A DNA stretch of 64,000 nucleotides from Luteolibacter arcticus (GTDB lineage Bacteria; Verrucomicrobiota; Verrucomicrobiia; Verrucomicrobiales; Akkermansiaceae): assembly GCF_025950235.1 (NCBI RefSeq), contig NZ_JAPDDT010000007.1:248001-312000 (forward strand), given 5' to 3'. The notes under the pieces were generated by a model. It saw only the letters and a program-made list of their open reading frames with translations, had not been told where the DNA came from and ran no database searches. The position numbers and the translations under genes are program-made. Below, piece by piece: positions 1 through 7,217 of this stretch (position 1 is its first letter; every line of letters starts with the position of its first letter).

Positions 1-10
1 CCGACTGACA

Positions 11-487
11 ATGCTGGCTGGATCCCCACCGAATGACCTCGCGGACGATGAATCCCCGCCGCTCGGAATTCCGGCCCAAATCGACTGTGAGAACGAGCGG
101 GTGATTTTGACGGCAACGATCTCCTTCAAGCCGCGGCGCGGCCGGTCGGAGATCATCGACGGACGAACCGGTGAGGAGATCGGCGTGCGGCGCACCGCGC
201 CAAATCCAGTGCTGATCCAAACTATCGCTCAGGCGGAATTCTGGAGGTCTGAACTCGCCCAGCATCCGGAGAAGTCCCTTCAGGAAGTCACCGAAAGGTA
301 CGGCGTGAAGCCCACCTACGTCCGTCGGCTTCTCAATGCCGCCTATCTGGCTCCGGCAATCAAGAAGGCGATTTTCCAAGGAACCCAACCCGCCCGGCTT
401 CAGGTGCAGGACCTGTTGGCCCAGCGGTCGCCCGACTGGCCGACGCAAATGTGCGACCTCGGGTTCGAAGGTTCGGCAGCTGCCTGA
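11..487 (+). CDS. serine-recombinase-associated HTH protein (possibly 5' partial)
   Basis: The 158-residue product resembles the short basic protein, or C-terminal segment, that accompanies large serine recombinases in many genomes. Residues about 70-140 read 'IAQAEFWRSEL', then a helix-turn-helix-like 'ITERYGVKPTYVRRLL'-type stretch, then 'LAPAIKKAIFQGTQP' and 'QVQDLL'. That order (wrap helix, HTH, 'LAP-I--AI--G-QP' box) is the family signature as I know it. The frame stays open to the left edge, so the true start may lie outside the window. A TGA in another frame at 6-8 could end an upstream recombinase gene. The role is probably DNA binding on a mobile element; the recombinase itself is not visible. 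Confidence 0.55.
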   Translation: MLAGSPPNDLADDESPPLGIPAQIDCENERVILTATISFKPRRGRSEIIDGRTGEEIGVRRTAPNPVLIQTIAQAEFWRSELAQHPEKSLQEVTERYGVKPTYVRRLLNAAYLAPAIKKAIFQGTQPARLQVQDLLAQRSPDWPTQMCDLGFEGSAAA

Positions 488-660
488 CCGATCCAAACTT
501 CGAAAACCCTCTCGGGGTTCCCGAAATCCGGAAAATGGACCACCACCTGGATCAGTTTGAGAGATCGCGTCGGGAAATCAGGAGTGGCGGACGAAGATCC
601 GGAGGCTTCTCAATCAGAGAGAAGCGGAAACCCGCGGCCCCAAGGGGATGTAACCCATTA

Positions 661-685
661 AGAGTGAACCTTCCGGTTCATCTCT
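661..685 (-). terminator. hairpin 3' of tRNA-Ser
   Basis: On the minus strand, just past the tRNA 3' end, GAGATGAACC pairs with GGTTCACTC across a GGAA loop, with one bulged base. Only a short TTAAT follows, so it is a weak intrinsic terminator candidate or a processing stem. Confidence 0.35.
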
Positions 686-692
686 CAGAAAA

Positions 693-785
693 TGGCGGAG
701 AGAGTGGGATTCGAACCCACGGTAGGTTTTAAGCCTACGTTCGATTTCGAGTCGAGTGCCTTAAACCGAGCTCAGCCATCTCTCC
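693..785 (-). tRNA. tRNA-Ser (anticodon CGA)
   Basis: Read on the minus strand, the acceptor arm GGAGAGA (785-779) pairs with TCTCTCC (703-697). It is followed by discriminator G and an encoded CCA (695-693). The D-arm GGTTTAAGGC, a long variable arm (about ACGTAGGC to GCCTAC-type stem) and T-arm GTGGGTTCGAATCCCAC give a class II tRNA. The anticodon loop is CTCGAAA, so the anticodon is CGA and reads UCG. The first anticodon-stem pair is a C-A mismatch, with four good pairs below it. Confidence 0.95.
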
Positions 786-870
786 TTTTGCGGCTGGGGG
801 CGGGAAATTAGCAACGAGCCCCGGGTTGTAAAGCTCCGGGTTCGATCAATTCCATTCGATTTGCAGGGGC

Positions 871-1476
871 TCACTCGGCCTCCTCGTGCTCCACGGCGGC
901 GGCGAAGGCGGTGCCGGACGGATCGGTGCCGGGTTGCGGAGTAGCCTTTCCGGGGATCACGTGGATCACATCCAGCGGGGCTGCGGCGCGGCTGCGGCGG
1001 ACGGCTTCGCGGGAAATGAAATCGACCAGGGTGCCGGACAGGAGGATGGCGGAGGCGGCGAGGCCCATGCCGATGACCCACCAGCGTTCGCCGGTTCGGC
1101 CGCGGCCGAAGTTCGATTCGCAATCGAGCGTTGGGCCCACTTTCGGCGGCGCCGCGCGGCGAATCGTTGGCGGCAGGATATCGAATGCCGGATGAATGGT
1201 CGGCGGCTCGACGGCGAGATCCGGCACGCGGAGCTCGACCTGGCGGCCGGAGGCGAAAGGTGAGCAGGCCGGGTGCGGCACGTCGGCGCGGCCGGCGAAG
1301 GAATCGAAGTCCTCCGCGGCCAATCCTTCCACCGGCAGGTCACCGGCGGTGCCGAGCAGGACTTTCCGCACATCCACGGCGGTGACGAAGTCCTCGATGT
1401 CGATCCGGGGCGCACCCGCCGGATCATCGCCGCGTGGCAGCACGGGCAGAGGGGATAGGGTGTCGGGGAGAATCAT
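871..1476 (-). CDS. hypothetical single-pass membrane protein
   Basis: I do not recognise this 201-residue protein. It has a long proline-rich N-terminal portion (residues about 1-115) and one hydrophobic segment near residues 130-155 (WWVIGMGLAASAILL). After it comes a basic patch (SREAVRRSRAAA) and an acidic C-terminus (EHEEAE). I chose the ATG at 1476. A longer reading from 1530 would add residues from an AT-rich stretch that looks like promoter DNA. The gene is divergent from the ACT-domain gene across an AT-rich gap (1477-1611). A bitopic membrane protein of unknown role is all that can be supported. Confidence 0.6.
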   Translation of the reverse strand: MILPDTLSPLPVLPRGDDPAGAPRIDIEDFVTAVDVRKVLLGTAGDLPVEGLAAEDFDSFAGRADVPHPACSPFASGRQVELRVPDLAVEPPTIHPAFDILPPTIRRAAPPKVGPTLDCESNFGRGRTGERWWVIGMGLAASAILLSGTLVDFISREAVRRSRAAAPLDVIHVIPGKATPQPGTDPSGTAFAAAVEHEEAE

Positions 1477-1611
1477 GGGTGGGACAAATAATTGGGAGAG
1501 GGTGTAACTCCTTGGCTTGAAGTGGGTCAATGATCATTTTTTCTTAAATATTTTGCCGAAATTTCAAAAAATTGGCTGACGAAAATCGGGTGCCAGTGCT
1601 CAAATCCGGGC

Positions 1612-2121
1612 ATGCCCGCCTCCATCGTGATGACCGTCCTCGCCGCCGACCGCCCCGGCCTCGTCAGCGCCCTTTCCGAGACCATCGCCGCCCGCGGCGG
1701 GAGTTGGCAGGAGAGCCGGATGGCACGGCTGGCGGGTCAATTCGCAGGCATCCTGCGGGTCGAATGTCCCGAGGCGGAGTGCGATGCGCTGCTCGCGGCG
1801 TTGGTCGGCTTGGAAGCACAGGGGATCTCGGTGCAGGCCAAGCGTGAGGCGGCCGCTCCAGCGGAAAAGCGCGAAACCCTGGCGCTCGATGTCATGGGCA
1901 ATGACCGCCCCGGCATCATCCGCTCGCTGTCCGCGGCCATCGCCGGTGCGGGCGGCAATGTGGAGGACCTGTCCACGTCGCTCGAAAGCGCGCCGATGTC
2001 CGGCCACCCGATTTTCCACGCGAAGGGGATCGTTTCCCTCGCGACAGGTAGCGATCCGGCGGTGCTGATCGCGGCGATCGAAAACCTCGGCACCGATCTC
2101 TCCGTTTCCGTAGAGAGTTGA
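1612..2121 (+). CDS. two-ACT-domain protein, GcvR-like
   Basis: The 169-residue protein consists of two ACT domains: residues about 3-80 (VMTVLAADRPGLVSALSETI) and about 88-165 (LDVMGNDRPGIIRSLSAAIA). Both keep the D-RPG turn that opens ACT ligand-binding folds. Architecture and length match GcvR, the accessory repressor of the glycine-cleavage operon, and related amino-acid-sensing regulators. No DNA-binding domain is present, so any regulation would go through a partner protein. No glycine-cleavage gene is in the window. It converges with amj, with 8 bp between the stop codons. Confidence 0.8.
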   Translation: MPASIVMTVLAADRPGLVSALSETIAARGGSWQESRMARLAGQFAGILRVECPEAECDALLAALVGLEAQGISVQAKREAAAPAEKRETLALDVMGNDRPGIIRSLSAAIAGAGGNVEDLSTSLESAPMSGHPIFHAKGIVSLATGSDPAVLIAAIENLGTDLSVSVES

Positions 2122-2129
2122 GCCTCGGT

Positions 2130-2939
2130 TCAGGCGGGGATGATCCGGGCGATCCAGGCGATCAGCTGCGCGCCCGGGATCATCAGGAAATGCGCCATCA
2201 CCGTGCCTAACAGGCGGCTGCCGGCCATGCCGAAGACCGCGGCCCGGAGGCGCGAGTCGCCGTCCTCGCCGTCGCCCTTCGCCGCGCCATCGGTGACGTA
2301 GGAGAGGTAGGGATCGACGAAGGCAAAGAGCATGATGGTGCCGATGAAATTCACAACCGCGGAGAGCTGGCCGGTGGTCATCCGCAGGTCCGGCGCATAG
2401 ACCCCGGCGTAGAGCGAGCTGAGCACGCCCGTGGCCAGCAGCGCGGAGCCGATCACGTTCATGACGAAGATGTTCCACGGCAGCCGGTGACCGGCGCGGA
2501 GGAAGCTGAAATTCGCCGTCGAGGGCACGGTCCACGAAGTTTTCAGCGCCCGCAGGCCCGGTCCGCTGAGTGCGTAGCGGGTCATCCGCAGCAGCGACGG
2601 GAAGCGATCGAAGGCCGCAACCACGGTGGTCACGTAGCGCTGGAACATCGGGATGAGAGCCGCGCCGACGAGGGTCGCGACGCTGGCCGAGAGGATCAGC
2701 AGGTGGAACTCGTGCATCAGGCCCTCGGTGGCGGTGGACTCGATACCCGACTCGACGCGCTTCGATAGCGCGGGCGTTAGCAGCGTGTTCGCGGTGCGCG
2801 AGACGAGCACCAGGATATTGAAGAGCGAGAGGCAAAACGCCACCTTTCCGGTCCGCGCCCCGGCGATGCGGACGCCGTAGGAAAGGGTCGCGATCAGGTG
2901 GATCACCGCGATGAAGACGCAGAGGTAGAGGATCGACAT
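2130..2939 (-). CDS. amj: lipid II flippase Amj family protein
   Basis: This is a 269-residue polytopic membrane protein with about six hydrophobic segments. The N-terminal block (IHLIATLSYGVRIAGARTGK, then 'AFCLSLFNILVLVSRTANTL' and TP) closely matches the conserved start of Amj (YdaH, DUF2837) of Bacillus subtilis. Amj flips the peptidoglycan precursor lipid II across the cytoplasmic membrane and can replace MurJ. Length matches the family (about 260-270). The ATG at 2939 is followed directly by a membrane helix, as in homologues. No other cell-wall gene is adjacent, so it is probably monocistronic. Assignment rests on recalled family sequence, not an alignment. Confidence 0.85.
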   Translation of the reverse strand: MSILYLCVFIAVIHLIATLSYGVRIAGARTGKVAFCLSLFNILVLVSRTANTLLTPALSKRVESGIESTATEGLMHEFHLLILSASVATLVGAALIPMFQRYVTTVVAAFDRFPSLLRMTRYALSGPGLRALKTSWTVPSTANFSFLRAGHRLPWNIFVMNVIGSALLATGVLSSLYAGVYAPDLRMTTGQLSAVVNFIGTIMLFAFVDPYLSYVTDGAAKGDGEDGDSRLRAAVFGMAGSRLLGTVMAHFLMIPGAQLIAWIARIIPA

Positions 2940-3065
2940 CGCCGGAAAACTGCAGGCCGTGTAGCCCCCGCCGGGACCCGCGTCAACCGGCAGGGATCTA
3001 ACTCCTCTCTAGCAGACACCCGCCGTTCTTGCCGCCGCGGCCTGCCGCCGCTACACGGGCGGCGT

Positions 3066-3377
3066 ATGGAACACCACGTGTATTTCTGGCTGAAGGACGA
3101 GCACAAGAATGAGGCCGATCTCAAGGCCTTCGAAGGCGGGCTTTCGAGCCTCTTCAAGCTCAAGGGGCTGCTCGGCGGCTTCTGGGCCGTGCCGGCGAAG
3201 GTGATGGAGCGGCCGGTGGTCGATCAATCGTGGGACTACGCGCTCACGATGACCTTCGAGTCCGTCGCCGCGCAGGATGCGTATCAGGTGGATCCGGTTC
3301 ACGACGTCTTCATCGCCAACTTCAAGAGCTGGTGGGCCCGCGTCGAAGTGCGCGACCTCGAAAAGGGCGGCCAATGA
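3066..3377 (+). CDS. Dabb (stress-responsive alpha/beta barrel) protein
   Basis: The 103-residue product MEHHVYFWLKDEHKN... starts with the 'HxVxFWLKDE' strand of Dabb ferredoxin-like barrels and carries the typical 'VVDQSWDYALTMTFES' strand and 'VHDVFI' helix. Dabb proteins dimerise; some act as small cyclases or decarboxylases, but most have no known function. The start at 3066 was chosen because the frame upstream is non-conserved. Its stop overlaps the next start (ATGA, 3374-3377), making it the first gene of the 3.07-6.01 kb operon with two predicted dehydrogenases. A role in the same carbohydrate pathway is inferred from position only. Confidence 0.82.
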   Translation: MEHHVYFWLKDEHKNEADLKAFEGGLSSLFKLKGLLGGFWAVPAKVMERPVVDQSWDYALTMTFESVAAQDAYQVDPVHDVFIANFKSWWARVEVRDLEKGGQ

Positions 3378-4393
3378 GAGCGCTGCAACTCGTCGCCCCG
3401 TCCACGCTCGCCGTGGTGGATTTGCCCGCGCCAGTCCCGGTAGCGGGTGAGGTTCGTTTGCGCGTGAAGGCCTGCGGCATCTGCGGCAGCGACCTGCATG
3501 GCATGGACGGCAGCAGTGGACGGAGGATTCCGCCGCTGGTGATGGGGCACGAGGCCAGCGGCACGGTGGATGCCGTGGGGGATGGTGTCACCGCGTGGAA
3601 GGCCGGGGATCGCGTCACCTTCGACTCCACCGTCTGGTGCGGCGAATGCGGCTACTGTCGTGAGGGCCGCGTCAATCTGTGCGATGCGCGGCAAGTCGTC
3701 GGTGTCGCCTGCGCGGAGTTCCGGCGCGATGGGGCGTTCGCGGAATTCGTCACCGTGCCGCAGCGCATCCTTCACCGCTTGCCAGACGGGCTTTCGTTTG
3801 AGGAAGCCGCCTTTGCTGAGCCGGTGGGTGTCGCGCTGCATGCGGTGAAGCGGGCAGGGGATGTGGCCGGAAGTACGACACTTGTCGTAGGTGCCGGTCT
3901 CATCGGCCTGCTGGTCATCCAGGCGCTCAAGCGCGCCGGGGCGAGGAAGATCATCGCCGTGGATCTGGATGAAGGGCGGCTCACGCTCGCGAGAGAACTC
4001 GGGGCGGATGAAACCATTCTCAGCGGCAGCGCTCCCGTTCCTGAAGTGGACGTGGCGATGGAAGTCGTGGGTGCCGCACCCACGGTCGATCTCGCGATTC
4101 GCTCGGTGCGGAAAGGCGGCCGCGTCGTTCTGGTCGGCAATCTTTCCCCGACGGTTCCGCTGCCGTTGCAGATCGTGGTGACTCGCGAACTCGATGTTCT
4201 CGGAACCTGCGCGATTGCCGGGGAGTATCCCGAGGCACTCGAAGCCATCGCTTCCGGCGACATCCGGGTGAAGCCGCTCATTTCCGCCAGCGTTTCGCTG
4301 GAGGATGGCGTGTCGGCATTTGAGAAGGCCAAGGCGCCCGGGGCGCTGAAGGTGCTCGTGGTCGATGACGCGGGCGAAACGAAGAATTCTTAA
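3374..4393 (+). CDS. zinc-dependent MDR alcohol/polyol dehydrogenase
   Basis: The 339-residue medium-chain dehydrogenase has catalytic-zinc ligands in CGICGSD (C37) and GHEASG (H59, E60). The structural zinc lobe has C89, C92, C95 and C103 (CGECGYCREGRVNLC), and the Rossmann fold has VVGAGLIGL (about residues 174-182). The family includes sorbitol, threonine and galactitol-phosphate dehydrogenases, which oxidise a secondary alcohol with NAD(P)+. The substrate cannot be read from sequence. It overlaps the Dabb gene by 4 bp and precedes the zinc-ribbon pair by 2 bp. With the SDR at the end of the operon it suggests successive oxidations of a polyol or sugar acid (inference). Confidence 0.88.
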   Translation: MRALQLVAPSTLAVVDLPAPVPVAGEVRLRVKACGICGSDLHGMDGSSGRRIPPLVMGHEASGTVDAVGDGVTAWKAGDRVTFDSTVWCGECGYCREGRVNLCDARQVVGVACAEFRRDGAFAEFVTVPQRILHRLPDGLSFEEAAFAEPVGVALHAVKRAGDVAGSTTLVVGAGLIGLLVIQALKRAGARKIIAVDLDEGRLTLARELGADETILSGSAPVPEVDVAMEVVGAAPTVDLAIRSVRKGGRVVLVGNLSPTVPLPLQIVVTRELDVLGTCAIAGEYPEALEAIASGDIRVKPLISASVSLEDGVSAFEKAKAPGALKVLVVDDAGETKNS

Positions 4394-4395
4394 CG

Positions 4396-4803
4396 ATGGA
4401 TCACGCTTACCTTGAGATGTGCCACTCTTGCGAAAGCAAGGTGGTGTCGCATTACATCAGCCAGCCGGGGGCGGAGCCGCCCAGCCTTTCGCTTTGCGAT
4501 GATTGCGTGCAGACGCATACGCCTGCGTTCGCAAGGGACTTCACGGAGGATTTGAGCGCCGAGGGCTGCCGCTTTTGTGGCGGAAAGGCCGCGGCGTCCG
4601 ACAGCTTGGCCCATGTGATCGATGGCGCTGGGGCGGAAGAGAAGTTTCTCTGCCGGTCCTGCGCCTTGGAATATCACAGGATCGGGCTCCGGTATTTTGA
4701 AAGCCCGTTGGATCCGGATTTGAAAGCGGACGAGCGGCTTCGCGAAATCATGGCGCAAATCGACACGGACATGCGCCGCTGGGTGATCCAACGCGACAAC
4801 TGA
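4396..4803 (+). CDS. McsA-like double zinc-ribbon protein, paralogue 1
   Basis: The 135-residue product has four CxxC knuckles: C9/C12 with C34/C37 (the second written LCDDC), and C58/C61 with C86/C89. The first pair copies the spacing and LCDDC motif of McsA; the genuine McsA at 60056 has CDIC...LCDDC. The UvrB/UvrC coiled coil is reduced to a short tail (LREIMAQIDTDMRRW). I know no described function for this stand-alone form. A zinc-bound adaptor or redox-sensitive scaffold is possible. It begins 2 bp after the dehydrogenase, and its stop shares a base with the start of paralogue 2 (TGATG at 4801). Confidence 0.75.
   Translation: MDHAYLEMCHSCESKVVSHYISQPGAEPPSLSLCDDCVQTHTPAFARDFTEDLSAEGCRFCGGKAAASDSLAHVIDGAGAEEKFLCRSCALEYHRIGLRYFESPLDPDLKADERLREIMAQIDTDMRRWVIQRDN
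4769..4803 (+). repeat. 35-nt direct repeat, copy 1 (3' end of zinc-ribbon gene 1)
   Basis: The 35 bases ending in the TGA stop are identical to 5188-5222, the end of the next gene, although the rest of the two genes is divergent. Recent duplication or gene conversion at the 3' ends would explain this. Confidence 0.9.
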
Positions 4804-5222
4804 TGGATTCGGAGGAACAGGGGGTGTGCATGAATTGTGGTGGCGATCACGCCACCGTTTTCCTCGTCACGATTGTCTCGGGAGTGAAGGAATCCCGACG
4901 TCTCTGCATGAAGTGCCACGTGCAGGGGCTGTCTGGATCCCCGATCCATGAGGCGATGAAGCAGGCAAGATGTTGTTTTTGTGGCGGACAGGCGGTGGTC
5001 CCCGATAGCTTGGCAAACATCGCCAATGGTCCTGAAACGGTGCCTGTATTCCTCTGCCTTTCTTGTTTCGCCGAATCGAACACGGTGGCCACGGAGAAAC
5101 TCCGGATCTTGGAAAGCGAATCCGATTCACTCCCTTCATCCGAGCAGAAGAAACGACTCCGAGAGATCACGGAGCAGATCGAAACTCACATGCGCCGCTG
5201 GGTGATCCAACGCGACAACTGA
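4803..5222 (+). CDS. McsA-like double zinc-ribbon protein, paralogue 2
   Basis: This 139-residue tandem paralogue of the preceding gene has CxxC pairs at C9/C12 with C35/C38 and at C57/C60 with C85/C88. It shares the 'CxFCGG-A--PDSLA' block of ribbon 2 with its neighbour. The protein bodies have diverged strongly, yet the last residues (MRRWVIQRDN) are identical and the final 35 nt of both genes match exactly (4769-4803 and 5188-5222). The stop is immediately followed by the ATG of the SDR gene (TGAATG). Function unknown; probably made together with paralogue 1 and the dehydrogenases, perhaps as a complex (inference). Confidence 0.75.
   Translation: MDSEEQGVCMNCGGDHATVFLVTIVSGVKESRRLCMKCHVQGLSGSPIHEAMKQARCCFCGGQAVVPDSLANIANGPETVPVFLCLSCFAESNTVATEKLRILESESDSLPSSEQKKRLREITEQIETHMRRWVIQRDN
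5188..5222 (+). repeat. 35-nt direct repeat, copy 2 (3' end of zinc-ribbon gene 2)
   Basis: This is the exact match to 4769-4803. Both copies encode the end of the paralogous zinc-ribbon proteins (…MRRWVIQRDN-stop). Confidence 0.9.
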
Positions 5223-6011
5223 ATGAACGATCCCTTCGACCTCACTGAAAAAACCGCTCTTGTCACCGGAGCCAGCCGTGGATTGGGCAAAGGCTTCGCG
5301 CTCGCCCTGGCGAGAGCCGGGGCGGACGTCGTCGTGACGAGTCGCACACTGGCTTCGCTCGATGAGACTGTTTCCGAGATCGAAGCGCTCGGTCGCAAAG
5401 CGTGGCCGGTCGTCTTGGACGTGCGCGACAAGGATAGCATCGACGCTGCCGCCGAGGCCGCGTGGTCGGCTGCCGGTCATCTCGACATCCTCGTGAACAA
5501 CGCCGGCTGCAATGTTCGCAAGCCCGCGCTCGAAGTGACGTGGGACGATTGGAACCTGATCCTGGACACCAACCTGCGCGGCGTCTTCTTCACCGCCCAG
5601 GCGATCGCCCGCCGGATGGTCGAGCGGGGCTACGGCCGCATCATCAATATCGGCTCGGTCACTTGTGTGAATGGCTATGCGGGACTCGCGCCGTATGGGG
5701 CCAGTCGCGGTGGTGTGAAACAGCTCACCATGAGCCTGGCCGACGATTGGGGGCAGCATGGTATCACCGTGAATTGCCTCGCGCCGGGCTGGTTCAAGAC
5801 CGCGCAGAACGCCGTGATGTATGAGGACACCGGCTGGGTCGATTATCTAACAGACCGCATTCCGCTGAAGCGTCCCGGTGCCCCCGGCGATCTGGATGGC
5901 ACGCTGGTGTTCCTCGCCTCGGATGCCAGCGCCTACATGACGGGCCAGACCCTTCTGGTGGATGGCGGCATTTCCGTCGGCGCGGTGCGGGCGGTGCCGC
6001 GGAAGCCCTAA
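5223..6011 (+). CDS. short-chain dehydrogenase (gluconate 5-dehydrogenase-like) with Lys-to-Arg in the active site
   Basis: The 262-residue classical SDR has the cofactor motif TGASRGLGKG (about residues 15-24), NNAG near residue 91, catalytic S145 and Y158, and the C-terminal 'LVFLASDASAYMTGQTLLVD' block. Overall similarity is to gluconate 5-dehydrogenase and 2-deoxygluconate 3-dehydrogenase, which oxidise sugar acids with NAD(P). The catalytic YxxxK is YGASR here: R162 is encoded by CGC at 5706-5708, where Lys is nearly invariant. It is the last gene of the five-gene operon, starting directly after the preceding TGA. Its TAA stop lies in the left arm of a structured repeat. Confidence 0.88.
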   Translation: MNDPFDLTEKTALVTGASRGLGKGFALALARAGADVVVTSRTLASLDETVSEIEALGRKAWPVVLDVRDKDSIDAAAEAAWSAAGHLDILVNNAGCNVRKPALEVTWDDWNLILDTNLRGVFFTAQAIARRMVERGYGRIINIGSVTCVNGYAGLAPYGASRGGVKQLTMSLADDWGQHGITVNCLAPGWFKTAQNAVMYEDTGWVDYLTDRIPLKRPGAPGDLDGTLVFLASDASAYMTGQTLLVDGGISVGAVRAVPRKP

Positions 6012-6063
6012 GGAGCGCGGACATTCCGTCCACGCCGTGTCGACAGAATGTCGACACTCCTTA
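6009..6063. repeat. structured intergenic repeat (double hairpin closed by a 7-bp stem)
   Basis: Outer arms TAAGGAG (6009-6015) and CTCCTTA (6057-6063) close two inner hairpins. One is GGAC-attcc-GTCC (6018-6030); the other is GTGTCGACA-gaa-TGTCGACAC (6037-6057), nine perfect pairs. This three-way-junction form is typical of REP-like repeats. I recall similar 'AAGGAGCGCGGAC…' elements in Verrucomicrobiota genomes, but copy number cannot be checked here. The left arm contains the SDR stop codon. Confidence 0.7.
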
Positions 6064-6113
6064 CGGCCGCCGCTTGCGCTTCGCCACTCCCCGCCGTTTC
6101 CTCCAGCGATCCC

Positions 6114-7151
6114 ATGCGAAAGATCGTCCACATCGACATGGATTGCTTCTATGCGGCGATCGAGGAGCGTGAGAATCCCTCGTTGCGCGGGAAGCCCGTG
6201 GGCGTGGGTGGCAGCTCGCGGCGCGGCGTGCTGACCACGGCGAATTACGCGGCGCGCAAGTTCGGGTGTCGCTCGGCGATGCCGGTTTTCAAGGCCCTGC
6301 AGCTTTGCCCGCAACTCGTGATGGTGCCGGTGCGTTTTCATCTCTACCGCGGTGTCAGCGCACAAGTCCGGGCGATTTTCGGCCGCTTCACGGAGAAGAT
6401 CGAGCCGCTGTCATTGGATGAGGCCTACCTCGATCTTTCCCATCTGAACTCTTCGGCGGAAGCGGTGGCGCGCGAGATCCGCAATCAAATCCGCGAGGAA
6501 CTGAGGTTGACCGCCTCCGCAGGCATCGGCCCGAACAAGCTCATCGCCAAGATCGCCAGCGAGTGGAACAAGCCGGATGGGCAGCGCGAGATCCTCCCCG
6601 AAGAGGTGGACGACTTCATGAAGGCCCTGCCCGTGGGCAAGCTGTGGGGCGTCGGCGGGAAGATGCGGGCCAAGCTGGAGGCGCTCGGCGTGAATACCTG
6701 CGGTGACTTGCAGCGTTTCGACAAGATCGAGATGTCACGCCGCTTCGGCAAATGGGGGCTCGAGCTGTGGGAGCTATGCCGCGGCATCGATGATCGCGAG
6801 GTGGAGACCGAGCGCATTCGCAAATCGATCAGTAACGAGAACACCTTTACCGAGAATCTGACATCGATCGATGACCTGCGCCCGCCGATGCATGCGATGC
6901 TCGAGGAGTTGGCTGGCGACGTGGCGCGGCATGAGGACCGTGAGATTCGCTCGCTGGTGGTGAAGATGAAGTTCGCCGATTTCACGCGGACCACGGCGGA
7001 GAAGGCGCATGCGCTGATGGACACGGAGATCTTCGATGCTCTCCTGGCCGAGGCCTGGCAGCGGGGTGAGGGGAAGCCGGTGCGGTTGTTAGGTGTGGGA
7101 GTGAGGTTCCGCGATCCTGAAGGAGACGAACAACTGGAGTTCCCGGTTTGA
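6114..7151 (+). CDS. dinB: DNA polymerase IV (Y family)
   Basis: The 345-residue translesion polymerase opens with MRKIVHIDMDCFYAAIE. The metal ligands D8 and D102/E103 (SLDEAYLDLS) are present, with Y13 at the likely steric gate. Thumb HhH motifs (about residues 180-200, 'LWGVGGKMRAKLEALGV') and a little-finger domain complete it. The very C-terminus ('EQLEFPV') resembles a beta-clamp-binding peptide. The ATG at 6114 was preferred over one at 6048 because homologues start with this strand and the upstream 66 bases overlap the structured repeat. No LexA box was identified. Confidence 0.95.
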   Translation: MRKIVHIDMDCFYAAIEERENPSLRGKPVGVGGSSRRGVLTTANYAARKFGCRSAMPVFKALQLCPQLVMVPVRFHLYRGVSAQVRAIFGRFTEKIEPLSLDEAYLDLSHLNSSAEAVAREIRNQIREELRLTASAGIGPNKLIAKIASEWNKPDGQREILPEEVDDFMKALPVGKLWGVGGKMRAKLEALGVNTCGDLQRFDKIEMSRRFGKWGLELWELCRGIDDREVETERIRKSISNENTFTENLTSIDDLRPPMHAMLEELAGDVARHEDREIRSLVVKMKFADFTRTTAEKAHALMDTEIFDALLAEAWQRGEGKPVRLLGVGVRFRDPEGDEQLEFPV

Positions 7152-7217
7152 GAGCTCTTTGAAATCGCGCCTTGAGGCGAGGGGGCAAGTCGATAGAGAA
7201 GAGTCCTTGGTGATGCC

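Noticed and set aside
1600-2835. 411-residue minus-strand ORF covering amj and the ACT gene
   Set aside because: It is a frame shadow rich in Arg, Pro and His. The real genes in the two neighbouring frames have clear family sequences.
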